In this document: in pieces, positions 51,535-61,700 of the stretch
Numbering within the stretch: position 1 is the first letter of the stretch
How the letters are laid out: each line of letters begins with the position of its first letter
Assembly: GCF_036370855.1 (NCBI RefSeq)
Contig: NC_088110.1
Span: 23,059,501-23,123,500, forward strand
DNA: 64,000 bases
Direction: 5' to 3'
From: Dromaius novaehollandiae
Lineage: Eukaryota; Chordata; Aves; Casuariiformes; Dromaiidae
Notes under the pieces: generated by a model
Seen by the model: only the letters and a program-made list of their open reading frames with translations
Database searches by the model: none
What the model was told of the DNA's origin: nothing
Program-made: the position numbers and the translations under genes

Positions 51535-51650
51535 GAGCCCAGGCGCGTGAAGGCTCCCGGCCTGATCTCGCTGGGCTGCAGCGCTGCTCCTCGCCAGCCG
51601 GCCCAGCTGCGCGTGGGCCCCGAGGAGGGCGGCAAGGTCCCCGCTCCGCC
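51535..51650. promoter_or_regulatory. CpG-rich cluster
   Basis: A short GC-rich block with several CpGs (GGCGCGTGAAGG, CTCGCCAGCCGG, GCTGCGCGTGGG). Intergenic, about 26 kb beyond BANP. Possible enhancer or lncRNA promoter. No core promoter motif is obvious. Confidence 0.25.
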
Positions 51651-51951
51651 ACAGGCAAAACCTAGAAGGTCAGGAAGCGGTGAGAACAAAATTGGATTTT
51701 AATTTGCTTTGCTTTCACTGTTTTTAATGATCCCTGATGGTGTTAATAATACAGGAGTTATATTCCTCTGAAGGCTAAAACTAATACTCTTCCTTTTTTA
51801 AATTAATAATGCTTGTTCAGGGGGTTAAACCTCCTCCCAGGTGGTACTGCAAAACGCAGCAGTGATTTAAACGCCAAGATTTTAGTTTGTAGGGGAAAAA
51901 AAAAAAAGACTTACTTGAAGCTTGTATAAGTCAGTATTTTCAGTGTGTACA

Positions 51952-51963
51952 CCCCCCCCCCCC
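51952..51963 (+). repeat. Poly-C run (12 C)
   Basis: Twelve consecutive C, about 45 bp after a 13-base poly-A run. Confidence 0.85.
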
Positions 51964-52569
51964 AAACTTAAAATAACACTTTAATCATTTTGAAAGAGAC
52001 TTTGAGCCAGGTTTGTTTTGCAACAAATCACATGCAAAAGTATTTACGCTGTTGTCTGAGCTGTGTGGAAAATGAACTGAAATTTCATGCAAAACCAGTG
52101 GTTCTTTGACGCACGTCATCAGCGGACGGGCTTGTCGGCCCGTGGCGTTGCGATGCTGCGGGTGCCGGAGCTGGCACGTTTGTAGGCTTCGCAGCCGGGA
52201 CTCCCCGGGTGCCTCCAGCATAGCGGACGTCGATACTTGAGAAGCAAAGAGGGGTCTTGGCATATTATGCTCTGGGTTAAGGATTCCTTCTGGAGGTTTA
52301 AATACAGGGGCACTGCAGCATCCCTGAGCGAGCTGGACACGTCGCAGCGCTGGACAGGCCTTGCTCTTGCTCGTTTTTTTGTTGTTGTTGTCTTGCAGCT
52401 GAAGGCCCTTTAGGAGATAGGGAGCAGGCTTGAAGATGGGGGATTTACCCCGAAGCTGTCCCAGGGGTAGTGTTTTTCTCTGTTAAGGCTGTTTAAGGCT
52501 GGACAGAAGGAAATGTAGGGAGGTGAGCTGCCCCTCCTAGAATTATTGCCTGCAGGTTAAAACAATTCC

Positions 52570-52588
52570 ATTAAAAAAAAAAAAAATT
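52570..52588 (+). repeat. Poly-A tract
   Basis: An A run of 14 within an A/T-rich stretch, just upstream of a GC-rich block. No retroposon body is recognisable on its 5' side. Confidence 0.7.
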
Positions 52589-52649
52589 AAAGCCCTGTCT
52601 TCCAGCTGGTTGCATCTGTGTGGTCTGCTCCTCTCATGAGTTATGGCTT

Positions 52650-53180
52650 TGAGAGGTCTCTCTGGCTCGCGGAGGGCTCAGGAGGACGTGCTGGAGGGGT
52701 TAATGCACCCGCTTCCCCTTCCGGAGACCTGTGCTAAAATTCGGCCTCAGCCGCAGAGGGCGATGGCTTTCGGTGCCTTGGTGCTTTCTGTGGTGGCTTC
52801 GCCCGTGCCACCGGGCAGGCTGGCACCGCGGGGGAGGTCTGACCCGGAGCAGCCCAGGACTCGCGGCCGGGGGAAACGGTCGGCTCGGTCAGCTCGTGGG
52901 GCAGGGCTTTGCGTGCCGGAGTTGGAGCGTCAGGACGGGTGTGTTGGGCGGTTGTCCCGAGCATGGAGGTGGCAGCAGTGGCTGCATGTCAGGACAGTAG
53001 AGCCTGAGTCGAGCAGCAAGGCACGTAGGTGGGCCAAGCATGGAGCAAGGTGTGCTCCACCGTGTCCCCCAATGCCACCCACTGCCTGGCATCGCTGGGG
53101 AAGGACCCCGGCCGCCCTGAGCTATGGGGACGGCTTGGCCGGCTGGGGAGGCTCGTGCTCGGTGCTGTGGGGAGTTGCGG
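52650..53180. promoter_or_regulatory. CpG-island-like block
   Basis: About 0.5 kb of GC-rich sequence with frequent CpG (GGCTCGCGGAGG, ACTCGCGGCCGGGGG, GGTCGGCTCGG). The long + strand frame across it (201 codons) is arginine-, glycine- and proline-rich, as expected when stop codons are rare. It matches no domain I know, so the region is more plausibly a CpG island than a gene. Possible promoter of an unannotated transcript. Confidence 0.4.
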
Positions 53181-53459
53181 CAGTCACCCATTTACTGAAA
53201 AACAAGCAAAGAACCAACAAAAAAGCCAATGCGGAGGGCTGGAGTTGAAGTTCTGGCTTCAGCCCAGTCTAATGGATATCCAGCTCTGGCCCAGAGACTC
53301 TGAGATTAGCAGATATTTGTTTTCCTTGGGGACTGGGGAAATCTCCAGATTGGCTTTTACAAAGGCTGGTTTTCCCCTGTCTTGTGACAGGAGTTCATCC
53401 TTTAGACGCACGTTAGCAAGAAGCAGATGATAAATTAATCTCCTCCTGAGATTTTTACT

Positions 53460-53495
53460 CTTTTTTTCCTTTTTTTTTTTTCCTCTTTTTTCCCC
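53460..53495 (+). repeat. Poly-pyrimidine tract
   Basis: Continuous T/C tract of more than 30 bp, ending in CCCCCTCGCG. It sits between two CpG-rich blocks. Confidence 0.8.
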
Positions 53496-53559
53496 CTCGC
53501 GTTTCACACAATGGCACCAGGGCTTCCAAAGGGAGTTTACAGTTGGCTGTGGGCTCTCC

Positions 53560-53800
53560 AGCGCGGACGGCTCCGCGAGGCAGAGTTAATCAGAGACAGC
53601 TGTTCCCCGCAGCGCTGGCGGCCTCACCTCTTCAGCATCAGATTAGAAATCATTAATTACAATCAGCAAGAAGCCATGGAGGAGGCTGGCGGGGTTCTGC
53701 CTTGCTCTCACCGGCGGCCGTGCGGGGCTCGGGGCAGGAGGCAGCACCCGGACACCCACCCTCCCCGGGGCCCGGGGTGGGCGATCCGCAGCCAGCTGTG
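53560..53800. promoter_or_regulatory. CpG-rich block
   Basis: A second GC-rich stretch close to 52,650-53,180 (GCGCGGACGGCTCCGCG; CACCGGCGGCCGTGCGG). Together they may be one island split by a T/C tract. No coding match. Confidence 0.3.
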
Positions 53801-55639
53801 AGTCAGGATGACTCCTCTGGGTGGGTTTGAGCAAACGCGGCTCTTGCAGTCTTCGGGTATTGCAAGGAAATAGCGTGAAGCGAATGATCTTTTGGAAAAA
53901 TGCAAATGAGGATGTGAGCGTGGAGCTCCTCACAGGGATGGTCTTGGCTTTGGATTTTGTTTTCTTACCGAGCGATCTGGATTTAAACAACACAACTGGC
54001 AGGCAAGTGAGCGTTCTCCCTCTGTTTCAGTCCTCCGTGCTTTTTATATCAACCTCCCTCAGATGGTCCAAGCCGAACAAAAGGAGATTTATTAGTTTTG
54101 TTTTTCCCCTTTCACGTTGCTTGCTCTCGGGTGCAAAGGCTTGGAGGTTCCTCCGTAGTTGCCCCATTCACGTGCAAAAGTCCTCGCCAGTTGGCAGACA
54201 GGGAAGGTCCGTGAGGGAAGCGTGCAGCTCATTCATTGCGTCCATCTAACGTTTCTGCGTCTCTCCCCCTCTCCGGTGCTGTCTGGAAAGCCATTTGCTC
54301 AGTGTGGCTGGAAATGTGGGTAAGATTTATTTGATAAAACAGGGTGCAGTGGGACACCCAACAGATGGATTCCGTTTGCGAAACAGCCTCAAGTTTCTCA
54401 CACGCTCCCATTCTGCGTAAGGCAGAATAGCTGCCTGCGAAGGGACCGCAGCTCTGAAGACGAGGCTCAAACCCAGGCTCTGACATAAACCTCTCTTTGG
54501 TGGGTCACTGAGGCCAGTTTCTTAAAAGTATCCAGGTGCTGACCTCCCATAGAAATTTCTGAGCCGGAGGGTGTAATCCAAAGCCTTCGAAGTCAGTGTG
54601 AGTCTTTCCACTAAGCGATGCAAGCACTGGGTCGTGTCCATGAACTGCGTGGCCTCCAGCTGCCCCGGAGAACAACGTCCACCACCCTTTCACCGCTGCC
54701 CAGGCTGCGCTGGGGCGGTTTCTGCCTCCCTGCCCTTACGGTGACAGCGCGATGGGGCTTGGCGCCGGGCACAACGGTCGCGGTTCTGCCCCAGGCTTGC
54801 TGATGAACAGAGCCTGACCCTGAGGGTGCTGCAGCACTTGGAGCAGGTCAAGGAAAGATTGCTGAGCTGATGCCTGTGCGATGCTGACATAATCGATGAC
54901 GCTCGGCAAGCTTTCTCCAACTGCATGGGCTCGGTGCTTTGACTTAATCAGCTCCAGAGGTCCCACAGCGCCCCGTTGTATTTCTTGAGCTCCTAGAGGC
55001 ATGGAAAACGGAGGGTTTCTTTCAACACCCCAGAAAAACCATGAGCACTGTCTCCAGAACATGTACAGTCTGCCCCGGCTTCTACACACGATTACTGCCG
55101 TTAAGGCGTGAAACAAGATCGAGAGGCTGTTTGCCGACGTTGTGCCGGGAGCCTCCCGGAGGAGAAATCTCTGGGGCTGCTGAGGAGGCTCTGCGCGAGT
55201 TTGGGATGGATGAAACATCCTCCGTCACCCCAGCTCCTGTTCTTCAGGGCTGCACGTTTAGAGACGAGCCCGTCCGCAGTGGTAACAGCTGCCAGCGGTA
55301 TGATACCTTGCAGTCGTCTGCCCTGCTCTCTGATCAGGGCCTTAACCATGAGTTGTCTTGATGCTGATCGATCGGCTTGACACACGGGCTGTGTCACAGC
55401 AGCAGCGTTTATTACAGGGAGGTGAGGGGGTTCTGGCTGCTCTACGGTGCTGTGGTTTTTGCTTTGGGCTGCAGAGAGGTTCCTTAGCTCAGTCTCCTTC
55501 CTGCTTTTGGGGCAAAGAGCCACTTCACTGCTGCGTTGCCCTGGCTTCCACTTTCGTCCTGTTAACTTTTGGTGGAAAAAGCCCCCCAACAGCCCCCAAA
55601 AAGAACTAAACAGCGGGTGACCATGTGCTTAGCTGAGCG

Positions 55640-55775
55640 CAGCACCAAGGATTGCATGTGCCAGTGCTTCTTCTTTGCTGCTCCTGCCATCTGGAACAGT
55701 GTCTGCCTTTATCTCCCTATCTCCTTCCAGATCTCAGCTGAAAACACGCCTGTTCTTCTTTGCCTGCACCTCTTA
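55640..55775 (+). mobile_element. LINE ORF2 C-terminal fragment
   Basis: The + strand encodes CQCFFFAAPAIWNS and then, after a frameshift, SQLKTRLFFF. This is the characteristic end of the reverse-transcriptase protein of L2/CR1-like non-LTR retrotransposons, normally of the form AFSVAAPRLWNSLP...SFKSQLKTHLF. Only this short C-terminal piece is recognisable. The reverse-transcriptase core is absent upstream. Old and inactive. The L2 versus CR1/Rex-like assignment is not resolvable. Confidence 0.65.
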
Positions 55776-58700
55776 ATTTCTCTCTGCTTCTGCTACTATT
55801 TATGACTTAAGTCTGTTCCTGTAATAACTCTCTGGTATACCCACATGCCCTTTTTCTACAGAACTGCTGGCTAAAATGGAGCCAGTTTAGTATTCCCTCT
55901 TTGAAATGTGCATGGGGAGTCCCTCCAACTCTGCAGTGGCATTAGTAAGGCTTTTACCCGCTTTTACCATTTTTTGTACTTTCTTGTTTTGTGAAATGTA
56001 TTGCTTTCACTCATGTTGCCCTGAACCCATAAGTGAGAGTCTGTTTTCAATGCAGGAGGTGAGCACAGGATCTGAATCCCCCATGAAGACATGTACCGCA
56101 GCAGGTCCTTTGCACACACTTGTACTTTTAGGTCCTCCTGATATGCCTGAAGGGAGGAAGGCACCATCCTACTCCTCTGGAATCCCACTTCCGCATGTAA
56201 CCTGTTCTTGGAAGCTCACTTTGCACCTTTCCGATAGCTAGCAGAGCCTGTGCAAATGAGCTGGGCACCTGAGGATGGAGCCCTCACAGACCACGCTGCA
56301 GGTGCAGGGCGAAACCAGGGCATGCTCACACCCTCTCTCTATCCCACCCCGAGGTCTAGAGGGGTCTGCTCCCAAAGGGTTATATTCCAGCATTTTCTTT
56401 GGTTTAGAACAACAAAATACGCAAGAGTGACTCAACATCAGACATCCCACATCGAGGGTTATTCAACCCATAGTTCCTGCATTAGCACCATGTCTAGCCT
56501 CTCTCCTGAGCAAGTAGTGAGCCGAGGTCATGGCTGTCTTACACAGCTGTATACAGCACAGGAGTCACAACCATGTAGAGTATGTGCATATGTAGGAAGG
56601 ATAGTTTTGAGTGCATAAATGCTGTGTACTAAAGCTTGAACCTTCTCCCCTCAGTCTGCTGGGGACAGCTCATTCCCAGTGGATGAATGATTTGCCTGTA
56701 GTCAAAGCCTAAGGACCAGCTTGGTCCTTAATTTGTCTGCCCACTCAGCAGAGTTTTGCTTGTGTCTGGCCAGAAGATGACTCAGTCTGGCCGTGACCAA
56801 GGGGCATCAGCAGTTTTAAAGTGAGGCAGAGAGAGGAATTAGTCCTTCAGCAAATTGTTAGAAGCTGATATCTTGATTCAGTATCAGGCTTATGAAGTAG
56901 AGGAAACCACAGGCAGGGAGATTTGAATCTGGAGGAGACCCGTGGTGAGAAAATGGGTAGAGGAGGACAGGCTGTGCTAACACAACACCCAGGATAAGGC
57001 CTTGACTATGGTCTGGTAATACCTATGAGAGCTCTGGGAGCTACTAGACAGTTTTTCAGCTGGGTGGGACACAAATAGAGAAGCCAACAGGAACTGAACT
57101 AATGCCTGGATCCCTGAGGACTTTTTTCAATTTCTATGAATCTGTCTTGAAACACAGTAATAGTTTTATTAATCTCTTGTATTCTAGTAAAATTAATGAA
57201 TGCTTCACTTTTACTGTGTAGTGTTAAGACTGACTTTGGGGTCTATAATAAACCTGAAGCACTGTATGTCCTAGGGACCGGAAAAGGAAGATCTGAAAGC
57301 ATCCCCAGCCAGATGGCAATGGGATAAATAGGCCGGTGTGGGAGGTGCAGATGCCAGGGGTTGGCCCAGGAGAGGAGGCTCCCAGTTCCAAGCCTCTTTC
57401 AGTATTTGAAGAAGGAAAATGGGGACAGCAGCTGTGCAGAGCAGAGAGACTTCTGCAAGGCCCCTTGAAAGACCCCAGCCTTGTGACGCTCCCTCAAAGC
57501 TTAAAGGGCCTTGCAGGAAATCCGCTTTACGCAGCTGCCCATAGCAATAGCTTCCAAGAACCCCCACCCCTTCTCCCACTCGTAATAGCTCGGGGTGCAT
57601 AAAACAATCTCTCATTAACGATAAAACACCCAAACCTCAGCAGAATTACTAACAGATGGATAAACAAACCAAAATTTAAAACAACATTAAAAAAAAGCCC
57701 TTAAAAAGCAAAAGCGAAGCAGAGTCCTTCCCAGCCCTTAGAGAGACGGTCCCCGCTCCTCAGCCTTGGCATCTCTGTCAGAACCAGGCGGCAGGAAGAT
57801 CTGCACGTGCAACATGTTGTTCTTCTTTTCTCTGCTGAACTGCATTTCAAAGAGGTTGGGAATAGTTTGCTGCAGAATAAGGCTTGGTCAAGCCTGGGAA
57901 TGCAAGGGTGCCGGCGCTGGGTGCAGAGAGGTGTGATGACCACGCTGGCCCTGCCGAGCAGTCGGGAACTGGCTGCTGAGAGCGTGCATGAGAGGGAGGA
58001 AGGTTGGCACCAGCTCAGCAAGCACCTAAGCATGGGTGCCACAGGGGCAGCAGTGCTGTAGCTGCCACCTTCTGATCCCTCCACCCCTGAGCCCTGGAGC
58101 GGGGGTGGATGAGCCTGGCAAGCAGACAGGGAGTGAGAGAGGGAGAAGCAGGAGCATCACGGAAACGCAGGGCACTGTGGGACCTGTGCGGCTGTGCAGG
58201 GAGCTCTGGGTCTGTATACAGGGTTCGGGGGAGGCGGACAGTGTAGGCTGAATGAGGAGCAGGGATAGAAGCTGATGATGCTCTTGGCTGGACTCTGCAT
58301 TGGGATTCATTTTCTAAGGATGCAGTTTGTCTGTTGTAGTTTATAGGCAAAGTGGTATTTACTTTCAGGTCAGGCCAATAGAGTACGCCCAGATTCTGCT
58401 TGCTTTGACTATTAGACATGGGCAGAAATCCTTGTAAGAAATACGAACAGGTCTGAAGTGTCACATCACTTTTTGCCTGCAAGCTCCCCTAAAAAAACTT
58501 TCGAGAACAGTGAGTGGGAAGGGCTGCCTGTTCCCTACCTGCAGGGAAGCTGTATCCCGCTGTGCTTCATCATTCCTGAGCAATGTCATGGTCCCAGCGC
58601 ACACTCTGAAGCCTCTTCTCCAACCCCGTAATGAGTATTCCTCTCTCTGTCCTTCCCCGGCCTTTATGTAAACAGGGCCTCTGTTCCTTAAAGCGTGCAT

Positions 58701-61700
58701 CATCATTTCCTGATGCTCTAATGGATGGAGATTTTGCCATGAGAGGATGTGGGTTTTTTTCCCATCATCAGTGGGAATTTCTGAAAAGCAGCATTAAAAT
58801 TAATGGCAGCTCCACGTTGAACACAGCAGGGCTGCTCTTCCCAGGAGCACTCAAGAACTCTGGCCTGCATCCAGCTGGGCAAGTGGGTTCTAATCACAGC
58901 TCCATGTTCAGAGCCACGGGGCATCCTGGCAAACCTGCTCGGTTCTTCCCTGCTAAAAGCAGGCAAATGCCCTCTGGGCGTGTGGCCGGCTTCAAGGGCA
59001 GGTCAAGGGGGCAATGAGGGAGCTCTTCAGAGGCTGGAACTGGGAAGGCATGAGCTAAAAAGAAAGGGAAAAGACAGGTAAAGGCAGGGAAGGGGCAGAA
59101 CTGCTCCCATACAAACTCACTCTCTCTTAACCTCCCGGTGATGCTGTCCCCTAGGTCCTTGTGAGCCCCCTTGCTTTCCGAGCACTGCTGCCTCAACCCC
59201 CAGGTTACCCCTGGCATGAATTAGCTAAGACATTTTCTGGGGATTTGCCCAAAGCGCTGCAAAATCCCCTTGCAGCTGTACTGAGTGTGCAAAGCACCTG
59301 GCCAGGGTGGAGCATGCTGCCTTGCTCTCCATGCACCCTGAGGACCTCCCCACAGAGGGCTGGCCCTGGGCTCTTGTTGGCTGGGCAGCCCTCTCCCTGC
59401 GTGGACTCACAGCGAGAGCTACACGTGCACCATGGAGAACACAGATTTTCCAGTCCGCATGTGGCATTAGCTCCTCTGAAAGCACCACATCTGCACCCTC
59501 ACCCTTGGCAGGCCTTGGCAGAGTCCTTGCAACCTTCTCGTGCTCTGCAGTGCTGGCAGCAGACCCCGAACCTCAGGCTTCGTTTACTGCCAGACCCTGG
59601 GGAGCTGCTCCATGGAGCCCAAGGCATTTGTGCACTTAATTCCCATGGCAGATCATGAGTGTTTGGTTGCTGCTCCTCTTCAGGTCTTTGGAAAACTGAT
59701 GCCAGAATCTACCAGCTGAAGCCTCCATGAGCAGAATGCTTGTGGCACTTGAAATGCCACCGCTGTACCATGGGGACGGGGATGTTAGGAAACCCCCTCA
59801 GAGAGAACTGATGTCTTGGATCAGTTTTCCACATGTTCAGTTAATTGCAGGGAAAAATAAAGAGTTTCTCCATTAGACAGGGAGCAGCTCTCTTACTGGA
59901 AGGACAGAATGACTAGATTTGGAAGCTGAACTCAGTCTAAAGCAGAGGCACGTTGGTGCTGCTGGGCTGCACGTGCCAGATCTCCAGAATCCTCGTAGCT
60001 CTCGGTGCTGGCAGGGAGTGCGGTCCGTGTTGGTGCACCTGCTATTGGGATAAGCCAGGCCCTGGGCTCCTGCACTGCTCATCTGGCTGTGTTCGCTGGC
60101 TCTTCCTCTGCGTACAGTTGTGTGCCTGGAAACTTCTCCCAACGGGCTTTTTACAACCGGAGCAGCCTTCTTGGTTGTTTCCCTGTGAATTGGTTTCACC
60201 ATTTCCTCGGACCTCTTTTGCGCATAGCCCACTGGACCGTGCTGTGGCTTGGCCTCTGCAGAGTCTGTCTGGCCATTTGATCTCTGTGCGATGGGTCACT
60301 GCTGGAACAGAGTCTGTGCTGAGTATGTCAGCTCGAGGGAACCATAAAGCAGGAAATAAGAGTTTAAGCAAACAAAACCTGGAAGCTTTGATAGAGTAAG
60401 GTCATGGAGACACCCTCTCCATGGCAGGACACTCTGTTTTTTGAGCTGGGGCTGCTTTGCCTGGCTGGAGATCTCTGGCACATCACGGAGTTTGCAATGG
60501 ACTCCTTTGCTGAGCTGGGTGTTGAGTATGTTCACGCTGAAGGAAACAGCTTAGACTCGGGGTAAACCAAGAAGAGGTATTTGACGTAACCGCAGTTGTT
60601 ACCAAGGCACAACATATGGGGAGCTCTTCAAACATCTCTTATCTTTATAGGCCAGTGGTTGCTTCCTCTCCGCTCAGCATCCAGCCTGTGCAAGACACAG
60701 GAGGACAGAGTGTTTTCTAGAGAAATGGGCCTAGTCTACAAAACCAGGATCTCCAGCTCAGGCAGGGAATTTGCTTTGATTCCCTTGCTGTCACTGGAGC
60801 TGCTGCAACACTTCTTCCACAGATGGGGGGATTTCAGCTCCATCTGAATCCTGCATCACATTGCTTTCCGCTGGCTGAGGGACGTAGCTGGGCCTTATGG
60901 CGCCCAGGATGGGATTTGGTTGTATCATTTGCTGCTCAGCTTGGCACTGATTCTGCCAGCCTGGAAGTCCCCTCTGGCCTTCCTCAAGTGCCCTCTGGCC
61001 TCTCTGTCCCCAGTGCGCCTGAGGCTGTAGGACCTGCTCCGTGATCCCTGCGGCACTTCCCCACCCGGAGCAGCAGAAGCCAGAGGCAGAGCTCAGGCGG
61101 GGATTGCCGCGGGGCGATGGCACGGGGGTTGCTGTACGGATGTGCACAGGCCCGGCCGTGCAATGTGCCATGTGTCCGTTCATGCAGGATGGGATGTTGT
61201 ATGGCAGAGGGTCCAACCCAGAACAACCAAACAGGGCAAAAATCGCACTGCAAACAGTTCCTCCACCCTCAAAACGGGGCAAATGGGATTTCATCTCCTT
61301 CCTAAGCCACTGCGAGACCTGTTGGCACGCAGCGCTATTGCGAGCAAACCTGTGCTGTTAACATTTAGCATGTCCAAATATTACTTCATCGCTGCGCCGC
61401 AGCCCGGGCGGCGTGGGAGCCAACAGAAACGTGCCGGCGTGGGAGCCGCAGCGGCGCGGGGAAGGCTCCGGCGGGGCAGCCTGGCGCGGGGACGAGCCCG
61501 TGCTCTGCCGGAAGGTCCGCGCTCGGCGTCTATGGCTTGGCCCTGCTGCAAGGGTCTTCCACGAGCGCCGGCGAGTTGTACGGGCTTAGCGCCCCGTGTG
61601 TGGAGGGAGAAACTGGAAACAAATGCTGATCTCTTGCAGTTCACCCGCCGAATGCGCCAGCTCAAACAAGCCAGGCCCTCCTGGGTCTCCTGGCCTTTTA

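Larger units (their letters stand above)
43551..55639. other. Intergenic, no gene recognised
   Basis: No recognisable protein or RNA gene. The proximal part (43.6-45 kb) is where gag and protease of the - strand Ty3/Gypsy relic would lie, but I cannot identify them. From about 51.5 kb CpG-rich blocks begin. Two long - strand frames (54,736-55,218 and 55,101-55,589, about 160 codons each) overlap one another and match no family I know. Confidence 0.4.

Noticed and set aside
52643-53248. 201-codon + strand open frame, among the longest in the window
   Set aside because: It lies in a CpG-rich block where stop codons are rare, has Arg/Gly/Pro-rich low-information composition, resembles no family and has no supporting splice or promoter context.
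54736-55589. Two overlapping - strand frames of about 160 codons each
   Set aside because: Frames of this length are expected a few times by chance in a window of this size and GC content. They overlap each other in different frames and match no family I know.
59161-59658. 165-codon + strand frame
   Set aside because: Pro/Leu/His-rich, with an equally open neighbouring frame over the same bases. No domain or splice evidence.
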